A stretch of 7,566 nucleotides of DNA from an uncultured Porphyromonadaceae bacterium (GTDB lineage Bacteria; Bacteroidota; Bacteroidia; Bacteroidales; Muribaculaceae). Location: contig CAMWMW010000069.1 of NCBI GenBank assembly GCA_947175455.1, positions 1 to 7,566 on the forward strand, in the 5' to 3' direction. A program made the position numbers and the translations under genes. Of this stretch, positions 1 through 5,376 are shown piece by piece; position 1 is the stretch's first letter, and each line of letters opens with the position of its first letter. The notes beneath the pieces are model-generated. The model did not search any database and was not told where the DNA came from. It saw only the letters and a program-made list of their open reading frames with translations.

Positions 1-34
1 ATAGAAGCCCGCTATGCTCCTTCTTCGGAATCAT
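1..34 (-). CDS. Possible start of a minus-strand gene cut by the window edge
   Basis: Reading the minus strand from an ATG at 34-32 gives an open frame, M-I-P-K-K-E-H-S-G-L-L, that runs off the window after 11 codons. A purine-rich TAGGAGA lies at 56-50. It is 15 bases from this ATG but only 7 from an upstream ATG at 42-40, which opens a three-codon frame (Met-Ile-Ser-stop) whose TGA overlaps the ATG at 34. The G+C rise after the AT-rich spacer agrees with a gene start. Eleven codons are too few to name a product, and chance is a real alternative. Confidence 0.3.
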   Translation of the reverse strand, partial: MIPKKEHSGLL

Positions 35-146
35 GAAATCATCTCAAAATCTCCTAAAATTTAATATAAGCTAATTTCCAACACTTACTTATAATTTTAA
101 ACGATACTTATTTAAACGTTAATTTTTAATTATATTGTCGCGTAGG
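35..146. other. AT-rich intergenic spacer
   Basis: About 110 bases, very AT-rich, between the stop of the tricorn-like protease and the possible next gene. I found no convincing hairpin with a T tract and no full TTTG/TAnnTTTG promoter pair. Two short direct repeats containing CGTTTAAA-like sequence (minus strand, around 101-120) are visible but do not form a stem. How the protease transcript ends is therefore unresolved. Confidence 0.5.
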
Positions 147-3100
147 TTATTTTTTTGCAGTCTTCGAGAGAAGATGCCTGACTGCTCCTGCGAGCTGTGC
201 GTCGTTGCCGCTGAGTTCATCGGCGGGGTTGTTGTAGATAAGCACGTCCGGATTGAGCTGGTGGTTCTCAAGCACGTTGCCCTGCATGTCGACGCTTGTC
301 ACCTGCGGAATACCGAAATAGAGACTCGGGTCTATCTGTGTCTCCCACCATACGGCGGTCATAGTGCCGGGGATAGGTGCGCCTACCACATCGCCGATAC
401 CGAGAGTCTGGTAGACGAACGGTGTGCCGTGCGCGTCGCTGTAGTTGCTTTCGTTCACAAGCATCACCGAGGGTTTTGTCCACTGCGAGAACGGTTCGGA
501 ACCGATATATCTTCCGCGTGGCATGAATCTCACATATTCCTTGCCGCCAAGAAGCAGCGCGATATCGTTGTGAAGCCATCCTCCGCCGTTGAAGCGTGTG
601 TCGACAATCACCGCGTCGCAATTGCGGTATTTGCCGAGAAGCTGGTCGTAGACAGTCTGATAACTGCTGCCGTCCATCCCTTCGACATGCACGTAACCGA
701 TCTTGCCTCCGGAGAGAGAATCGACAACAGCCTGATTGTGTTCAACCCAGCGTTTGTAGAGATGGTCTGAAAGATACCATTTCTGCATGGGCTTGATTTC
801 AGCGAAATCCGTCTTGCCGTCGGCACGTCTTATCTCCAGACGAGTCTTTTTGCCCGCTTTCCCTTCGAGGAGAGGATAGTAGTCTTTTCCTGCCTCGATT
901 TTTTTGCCGTCAACCGACATGATTATATCGCCAGGTTTTACATTTACTTTCTTGGCGGCAAGCGGACCGCGGGGAAGCACTTCAGTAACCTTGAGTCCGT
1001 CACCTTCGTAAGCCGGGTCGAAGAATGCGCCGAGTTCGGCGGTCTGGAGGGAAGCACCGCCTGCACGGTGTCCCGAGCCGGTGTGCGATGCGTTGAGTTC
1101 GCCGAGGATTTCGCTCATGAGAATGGAGAAGTCCTCGTTGTTGTTGATATAAGGGAGGAACTGGCGGTAGTGCTCGCCATATCCTGCCCAGTCGATGCCG
1201 TGAATGTCCTTGTCGTAGAATTTATCGTTCACCTGACGCACCATATGGTCGAAAATGTATTCACGCTCAAGCGAAGGCTTGCGGTCGTAGGGAGCCTCGA
1301 ACTCGATGTTTTCCGTTGACCCCTTGGCTAGGTCTATCTTTTTGAGACCGCTGCCGGTGATAAGGAAGATATTCTCACCCTTTGCGTCGGTCTCGATTCC
1401 GCCGCTGACACCCTTGATAAGCACTTTGGTGTCGCCCTTCTTGAGGTCGCGTTCCATGAGGTTGTAGCCCCCCTCGGTAGCTCGTGCCACATAATAGAAC
1501 TTGGTGCCCTTGGGGTTCATGAAGTAATCGCCGACGAATGCCGAGCTGCCTGTAAGACGCGCCATGCGGTGCTTGCGGTTGGCAAGGTCGAAAGTGAGGT
1601 CTTTGCTCTTGTCATCCTTCTTGTCGCTCTTTTTGTCGTCTTTCTTACCTTTTTTCTTATCCTTCTTGTCGCCCTCTTTGGCTTTATCCTCTTTCTCTTT
1701 TTTCTCCTTCTCCGCCTTCTCCATCAGAGCGATTTCCTCTTCGGTGGCATTGAAATTGTCCCAAGCCTCGCCGTCGAGCGCCATCATGAGAATGTCGCCC
1801 TGATTGCCCCATGAACCCTGGCTCTTCATGCCGTATTTGCCGGTGTGATAGGTTATTGCCTTGCCTCCGAGCACCCATTTCGCGTTGCCGTCTGAATAAC
1901 CGCTTTCGGTAAGGTCTATCACCTCCGAGCCGTCAGCCTTTACAAGCGCGATGTCGGTGTTGTTCCAGCCGCCGATGCCGATATAGTCGGCAAGAAGCCA
2001 TTTGCTGTCGGGACTCCATGAGAAAGAGACATCCCCGTCGGTATATGAATAATTGTATTTGCCGTCGAGAGCGGTGTTCACTTTCTTGGTCTTGGGGTCA
2101 ATCACGCGTATCTCGGTGCGGTCCTCAAGGAAAGCGATCTTGCTTCCGTCCGGGCTGAAAACCGGCTGCTGTGCCGCTGTAGCGCATTTGTAAAGCGGTT
2201 CCTCCACAATCTCGGTTGCGTAGGCGAACTGTTTTTCGTCCGGATTCTTGATGGTTGCGGTGAAAAGCTGCCAATAGCCGTCACGGTCCGAGTCATATAC
2301 AAGAGTGCGTCCGTCTTTTGAGAAAGACACGTTGCGTTCCTGAGCCGGAGTGTCGGTGATTCTCTTGGTGGTTTTGTATTTGGCGTCTGTCACGTATACG
2401 TCGCCGCGTATCACGAAAGCCAGTTCATTGCCCGACGGAGAGACTGCCATAGTCGTGGCGCCGCGGTCGGTGAAATACTTCACGCGGTCTCCGTCATACT
2501 GGTCGGCGATGATTTCCACTGCGAGTTTCTGAGGCTCGCTCCCCGGTCGCATTGTATATATGTCACCGTCCCATGAGAAAGCGAGAGTGCCGTTGTCGGC
2601 GGCGGAAAGGTGGCGCACCGGGTGTTTGGCGAATCTGGTCAGCTGCTTCTTGCTTTTGCCGTCTGCTGTCGCCTCATACACGTTGAGAGTGCCGTCTTCC
2701 TCGCTGATGCAGAAGAAGGAATTTCCGTCTGCCTTCCAGACCGGGTTGAGGTCATGTCCGTTGAATTTTGTAAGCTGGGTGAATCTGCCGTTGTCGTAGA
2801 GCCATATGTCGGAAGTGCCTGAAGAACGTTCGTGCTTGCGCCATATGTTCTCGAAACCCTTCTTGTCCTGATAGAGCACTTTGCCTGATTTCGACACGCT
2901 TGCAGCTCCCATCGGAAGGGAGAGGAAGAGTTGCGGGCGCAATCCCGGTTCGGAGATGTCGAGTTTCCAGGTCTGGTTAAGGAAAGGGGCGCGTGCAGAC
3001 TCTCTGGAGGGCATGCCTGAGGTCGAGAAAAGAATCTCGTGGTCATTGAGGAAAGCTATCGGGGTCTCCGATCCGCTGTTGGTGGTCAGTCTTACCGGAG

Positions 3101-3392
3101 TGCCGCCGGTGGCGCTGATGGAAAAAATATCCATTGAACCCTCGCGGTTGCTGGAGAAAATGATTTTCGAGCCGTCCGGACTCCATATCGGAGCCGTGTC
3201 GTAAGCCTGGTTGGAAGTGAGCTGACTGGCTTTGCCCCCCTTCACCGGAACAGTGAAAATATCGCCCTTGTAAGTGAAGGCTACAGTAGCCCCGTCGGGA
3301 GAAATGGCGACATTGCGCAGCCAGCGGGGTGATTCCGCCGAGGCTGTGATGGCGGCGCATCCTAATGCCGCCGTAAGTAGCAGATTCTTCAT
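147..3392 (-). CDS. Tricorn-like S41 peptidase with beta-propeller and PDZ domains
   Basis: A 1081-residue secreted or periplasmic serine protease. MKNLLLTAALGCAAITASA is a type I signal peptide, with likely cleavage after the A-S-A at residues 17-19. Residues about 22-690 hold repeated propeller motifs of the S-P-D-G-x-x-(I/V)-(A/V)-F type with D-I-(F/Y) strands, as in the TolB/WD40-like PD40 family. Residues 558-598 are a Lys/Asp/Glu-only-like insert; propeller-like strands resume after it. A PDZ domain spans about 786-858 (G-D-I-I-M-S-V-D-G). The catalytic set aligns with Thermoplasma tricorn by spacing: Ser769-His770, oxyanion glycine near 938 in N-G-G-G-W, nucleophile Ser985 in S-N-Y-S-D, and Glu1042 in L-E-N-H. 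Ser745 to Ser965 is 220 residues in tricorn and 216 here. The family degrades peptides; the natural substrate here is unknown. The start ATG overlaps the folK stop (ATGA), so translation is probably coupled. The length is normal for Bacteroidetes homologues, and the gene appears intact. Confidence 0.93.
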   Translation of the reverse strand: MKNLLLTAALGCAAITASAESPRWLRNVAISPDGATVAFTYKGDIFTVPVKGGKASQLTSNQAYDTAPIWSPDGSKIIFSSNREGSMDIFSISATGGTPVRLTTNSGSETPIAFLNDHEILFSTSGMPSRESARAPFLNQTWKLDISEPGLRPQLFLSLPMGAASVSKSGKVLYQDKKGFENIWRKHERSSGTSDIWLYDNGRFTQLTKFNGHDLNPVWKADGNSFFCISEEDGTLNVYEATADGKSKKQLTRFAKHPVRHLSAADNGTLAFSWDGDIYTMRPGSEPQKLAVEIIADQYDGDRVKYFTDRGATTMAVSPSGNELAFVIRGDVYVTDAKYKTTKRITDTPAQERNVSFSKDGRTLVYDSDRDGYWQLFTATIKNPDEKQFAYATEIVEEPLYKCATAAQQPVFSPDGSKIAFLEDRTEIRVIDPKTKKVNTALDGKYNYSYTDGDVSFSWSPDSKWLLADYIGIGGWNNTDIALVKADGSEVIDLTESGYSDGNAKWVLGGKAITYHTGKYGMKSQGSWGNQGDILMMALDGEAWDNFNATEEEIALMEKAEKEKKEKEDKAKEGDKKDKKKGKKDDKKSDKKDDKSKDLTFDLANRKHRMARLTGSSAFVGDYFMNPKGTKFYYVARATEGGYNLMERDLKKGDTKVLIKGVSGGIETDAKGENIFLITGSGLKKIDLAKGSTENIEFEAPYDRKPSLEREYIFDHMVRQVNDKFYDKDIHGIDWAGYGEHYRQFLPYINNNEDFSILMSEILGELNASHTGSGHRAGGASLQTAELGAFFDPAYEGDGLKVTEVLPRGPLAAKKVNVKPGDIIMSVDGKKIEAGKDYYPLLEGKAGKKTRLEIRRADGKTDFAEIKPMQKWYLSDHLYKRWVEHNQAVVDSLSGGKIGYVHVEGMDGSSYQTVYDQLLGKYRNCDAVIVDTRFNGGGWLHNDIALLLGGKEYVRFMPRGRYIGSEPFSQWTKPSVMLVNESNYSDAHGTPFVYQTLGIGDVVGAPIPGTMTAVWWETQIDPSLYFGIPQVTSVDMQGNVLENHQLNPDVLIYNNPADELSGNDAQLAGAVRHLLSKTAKK

Positions 3393-3814
3393 AAGCTGTT
3401 ATTGTTGATTAAGTTCTTAAGCTCGTTGTAAGGTTCGAGGAAGAAAGGTCTGTCGTTGAGGTGAGGGTGGGGGATTGTCAGTTCCGGGGTGTCCATGATG
3501 ATACCCTCCACATCCATTATGTCAATATCAAGAACGCGGTCTTTGTATGAGCCGTCGGGATTGCGGTGCTTCTCCGTATTGATTGAAGCCTCGATTTCCT
3601 GCAGCGCAGCCAGGACTTCCATCGGTTGCATTTCGGAGATGAACGCCATACCCACATTCAGGAATTTGTTCTTGGAATCGAACCCCCACGGTTCTGATTC
3701 GATATGGTGGGAGAGTTCGAACCATCCGAATTTTTTCTCTATTGCGGACACTGCACGTGTCAGGTTCATGAGTCTGTTTCCGAGGTTAGAGCCGATATTG
3801 ATATAATATACCAT
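3389..3814 (-). CDS. folK: 2-amino-4-hydroxy-6-hydroxymethyldihydropteridine pyrophosphokinase (HPPK)
   Basis: A 141-residue cytoplasmic enzyme that transfers pyrophosphate from ATP to 6-hydroxymethyl-7,8-dihydropterin, the step before dihydropteroate synthase in folate synthesis. The family landmarks are in order: I-G-S-N-L-G-N-R (7-14), E-P-W-G-F (41-45), F-L-N-V (51-54), R84, then K-D-R-V-L-D-I-D-I-M (91-100), in which Asp96 and Asp98 match the two Mg-binding aspartates of E. coli FolK (D95, D97). I-P-H-P-H-L-N-D-R-P-F (114-124) follows, with His116 and Arg122 matching H115 and R121. At 141 residues it is slightly shorter than E. coli FolK (159), with a trimmed C-terminus, but no core motif is missing. 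It is the first gene of a two-gene unit with the tricorn-like protease, which overlaps it by four bases. There is no obvious functional link between the two. A consensus-like promoter lies just upstream at 3866-3897. Confidence 0.95.
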   Translation of the reverse strand: MVYYINIGSNLGNRLMNLTRAVSAIEKKFGWFELSHHIESEPWGFDSKNKFLNVGMAFISEMQPMEVLAALQEIEASINTEKHRNPDGSYKDRVLDIDIMDVEGIIMDTPELTIPHPHLNDRPFFLEPYNELKNLINNNSL

Positions 3815-3865
3815 AATTTATACGTGGAATTGGTTGAGTTGTGACATAAACATACACGATTGTTG

Positions 3866-3897
3866 CAAATGTAGTGAAAATACCTGCAGCATCCAAA
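3866..3897 (-). promoter_or_regulatory. Bacteroidetes-type promoter for folK and the protease
   Basis: On the minus strand, TTTG at 3897-3894 is followed after 20 bases by TACATTTG at 3873-3866, an exact match to the Bacteroidetes -33 TTTG / -7 TAnnTTTG consensus with the expected spacing. Transcription would begin around 3860, giving a leader of roughly 45 bases before the folK ATG at 3814. The -33 element sits inside the T tract of the terminator of the upstream unit, so the two signals are packed together. Confidence 0.7.
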
Positions 3898-3944
3898 AAA
3901 ATCAGAAGCTGTTTAAAAAATAGCTTATTTTTTTAACAGCTTCT
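3895..3944 (-). terminator. Strong intrinsic terminator
   Basis: A near-perfect inverted repeat with arms at 3904-3922 and 3926-3944 has one internal T-T mismatch (3914/3934) and a three-base loop. The outer ten pairs are AGAAGCTGTT with AACAGCTTCT, and the inner part is an A/T-rich extension. On the minus strand the stem is followed by GA and seven T residues (3901-3895), the form of a rho-independent terminator. It closes the small membrane-protein gene, and any read-through from the upstream operon, just before the folK promoter. On the plus strand no T tract follows, so its direction is minus. Confidence 0.75.
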
Positions 3945-3988
3945 AATTTGAGTGCCGTGTGAATATTGCGGAGATTATAGTAATGCCT

Positions 3989-4246
3989 TTATAATATCCA
4001 GATTGCATATAGAAAGCAACCTGCAGTAAGTCCCATCGCAAGGCTGATCAGCAACAACTTGTAACATCGCTGGCGGATACAGAAATAAGACATTGCAATG
4101 TAATAAGCAACTATAGAGGCTATGCCTATCCATAAGGACCATGAGGATATATGTCTTGTAACGGCTGATAAAATGCATACTGCCATTAATGGCAGCAACA
4201 ATAAACTGAGTTGTCCTGCAGTCGGATTGTTAATTTTTTTAATCAT
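3989..4246 (-). CDS. Small hydrophobic protein with three predicted membrane helices
   Basis: An 85-residue protein that I do not recognise. After a short basic, polar start (M-I-K-K-I-N-N) there are three hydrophobic stretches at about 13-29, 34-55 and 63-84, separated by basic turns (T-R-H, I-R-Q-R-C-Y-K). This fits a small three-pass inner-membrane protein with a positively charged second loop. It starts 153 bases after the SecB-like gene and ends about 45 bases before a strong terminator. It could be read from its own promoter or by read-through from the TAC-like operon. The minus-strand T-T-T-A-T-T-T-G about 20 bases upstream of the ATG is one base off the -7 consensus but lacks a clear -33 partner. 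Its AT-rich composition matches the neighbouring module rather than folK. A small membrane toxin, an immunity-type protein or an ordinary hypothetical protein are all open. Confidence 0.65.
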   Translation of the reverse strand: MIKKINNPTAGQLSLLLLPLMAVCILSAVTRHISSWSLWIGIASIVAYYIAMSYFCIRQRCYKLLLISLAMGLTAGCFLYAIWIL

Positions 4247-4399
4247 ACTCTAAAATAATCAAATAAATAAGATTAGTGCCATCTTCCATTACAGGCTTCA
4301 TAACATTATAGCTAATTTTGCACCTAAGAGCGCTTTCCTTAAAATTTCGCGGGCTTCAACATCCGCGACTTTTCTATCTGGTAGTAGTTAAAGAGTTTT
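4247..4399. other. AT-rich spacer between the SecB-like and membrane-protein genes
   Basis: It contains one short hairpin (4347-4368) and no ORF of note. A TAATTTTG on the plus strand at 4313-4320 resembles a -7 element but has no -33 partner and no downstream plus-strand gene. I see no good minus-strand promoter for the membrane-protein gene, so its transcription is unclear. Confidence 0.5.
4347..4368 (-). terminator. Weak hairpin, possible partial terminator of the TAC-like operon
   Basis: TCGCGG (4347-4352) pairs with CCGCGA (4363-4368) around a ten-base loop. On the minus strand the stem is followed by AATTTT, a short and interrupted T run. It lies about 30 bases past the stop of the SecB-like gene. 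The stem is a GC-rich island in AT-rich sequence. It may attenuate transcription or be a remnant of a recombination site; the terminator role is only tentative. Confidence 0.3.
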
Positions 4400-4828
4400 T
4401 TAGTTGAGAAACAATTCAAGAGGTTTGTTTATAGTTTCCCCAAGATTAATCGGTGGAAGAACAAAACTTGCATATCTTGTACCTTCCAATTTGCATACCA
4501 ATATTCCCCTCGTTGCACCATAAAGCATAGATGTAAAATGCTTTACAACCTCAGTTGGCATTACAAACTTATCTCTCTTTAAAAAGCTTTTCATGCTTGC
4601 CTCATTGAGCTGATAAGTAGCCTGTGTCTCTATCTTCATGATTATCTTATCCCCCTGCATGAATGTGCATGAATGAATGCATTCAAACATGCCATTGTCA
4701 GGCTCAATGCCATACGAGTATGAATTTTTGATTTGCATGACATTATCATTCTGGTCTAAATCTTGATCAATAAGTGCAAATTGATTGGTTTTTATATTTA
4801 GGAATTTATATCCAAGAGATTCTTTCAT
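4400..4828 (-). CDS. Small SecB-like chaperone, third gene of a TAC-like module
   Basis: A 142-residue protein that I read as SecB-like. The SecB fold layout can be followed: beta-strands around F-E-C-I-H-S-C-T-F (48-56) and I-I-M-K-I-E-T-Q-A-T-Y-Q-L (62-74), then F-V-M-P (88-91) leading into a helix with V-K-H-F-T-S-M-L-Y-G-A-T-R-G (95-108). These match E. coli SecB's I-L-F-P-Y-A-R-E-C-I-T-S-M-V-S-R-G-T. The final F-V-L-P-P-I-N-L (122-129) matches L-N-L-A-P-V-N-F. Unlike SecB, about 14 residues separate the last helix from the L-P-P-I-N motif, and the acidic C-terminal tail is missing. SecB-like proteins next to HigBA-type pairs act as antitoxin chaperones. Its ATG overlaps the upstream stop (ATGA), so it is translationally coupled to the HTH gene. 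A housekeeping SecB is unlikely, because Bacteroidetes generally lack the classical one and the context is a TA-like operon. The family assignment is by eye. Confidence 0.6.
   Translation of the reverse strand: MKESLGYKFLNIKTNQFALIDQDLDQNDNVMQIKNSYSYGIEPDNGMFECIHSCTFMQGDKIIMKIETQATYQLNEASMKSFLKRDKFVMPTEVVKHFTSMLYGATRGILVCKLEGTRYASFVLPPINLGETINKPLELFLN
4656..4685. repeat. 10-bp tandem duplication beside a 12-bp palindrome
   Basis: TGCATGAATG occurs twice in direct succession at 4656-4665 and 4666-4675, and runs into the perfect palindrome TGAATGCATTCA at 4674-4685. The block lies inside the SecB-like coding sequence, at about residues 48-58. Because the unit is ten bases, gain or loss of one copy would shift the reading frame. 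The present frame is intact. Confidence 0.8.
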
Positions 4829-5376
4829 ACCACTTCCAGAAATTTAATTTTTGATTCTTTAGATGTTTTTCTTATACGTTCCTTTTGAGGTAATACCATA
4901 TACTCGGAACTTGTTTCATTTGAAAAATGCCAAATATCGGAAAACCTGTTCATGTTGGCATTGGTAGATGCATAAAGCTTATGAATGAAGTTTTCATCGT
5001 CATTATTATGTGAAAATGATTCCATATTCTCAAATGCATTGGAAAGGATAATCACCTCTTTTCTCTTTTTTGGTGAAATCTCTCTGTCAATGATATTGAT
5101 ATCTAAAGCTTTTTCGATTTTCACAATCGTTTTCAATTCCATATTTGCTTTTCCGGAAAGATATCTGCTGACAATAGCAGGATCGACACCCATGAGTTCC
5201 GAAAGGTGAGCCTGGGTCATATGCTTAATGCGTAATGCTCTCTTGATTTTCATGGCAATACGGAACGAAGCCTTATACATGTCTCCGTTATCTTTTCTAT
5301 CCGTGGCTATTGTCCGTTCGGCTTTGCTTTCCTCTACTGCCACTTGTTCGAGCCTGTGTAAATCAATCTTCATCAT
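4825..5376 (-). CDS. XRE/HigA-type HTH protein with long C-terminal tail, putative antitoxin
   Basis: A 183-residue putative DNA-binding antitoxin and operon repressor. Residues about 39-97 form an XRE/HTH_3 domain: M-T-Q-A-H-L-S-E-L-M-G-V (53-64), recognition helix D-P-A-I-V-S-R-Y-L-S-G-K (65-76), then N-M-E-L-K-T-I-V-K-I-E-K-A-L-D-I (78-93). This resembles HigA-type antitoxins. About 85 residues follow, beyond the usual end of such a protein: a charged stretch, an aromatic patch (F-S-D-I-W-H-F, 145-151) and a basic tail ending F-L-E-V-V. In TAC systems a C-terminal chaperone-addiction segment sits exactly here. The first two codons are both ATG. A strong GGAGG at 5384-5380 is 3 bases from the first and 6 from the second (5373), so the second is the likelier start, giving 182 residues. 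It overlaps the upstream gene by 11-14 bases and the downstream SecB-like gene by 4. Confidence 0.75.
   Translation of the reverse strand: MMKIDLHRLEQVAVEESKAERTIATDRKDNGDMYKASFRIAMKIKRALRIKHMTQAHLSELMGVDPAIVSRYLSGKANMELKTIVKIEKALDINIIDREISPKKRKEVIILSNAFENMESFSHNNDDENFIHKLYASTNANMNRFSDIWHFSNETSSEYMVLPQKERIRKTSKESKIKFLEVV

Noticed and set aside
135..770. 211-codon open frame on the plus strand opposite the protease
   Set aside because: It is antisense to the conserved catalytic domain of the protease, has no family motif and no promoter or ribosome binding site.
1564..1814. Plus-strand frames rich in Ser/Phe/Leu that look like membrane proteins
   Set aside because: They are simply the opposite strand of the Lys/Asp/Glu-rich insert; the apparent hydrophobicity comes from the complement of AAG and GAG/GAC codons.
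2639..3046. 135-codon minus-strand frame overlapping the protease
   Set aside because: It is a shifted frame within the well-supported propeller region, Ser/Thr/Arg-rich and without recognisable features.
3489..3806. 105-codon plus-strand frame opposite folK
   Set aside because: folK carries its full motif set in the other direction; this is its shadow.
4313..4320. Plus-strand TAATTTTG as a promoter for an antisense RNA
   Set aside because: There is no -33 TTTG at 19-21 bases upstream and such matches are common by chance in AT-rich sequence.
4347..4368. GC-rich hairpin as a recombinase attachment site
   Set aside because: No second copy of the sequence was found in the window and no integrase gene is present, so I kept it only as a weak terminator.
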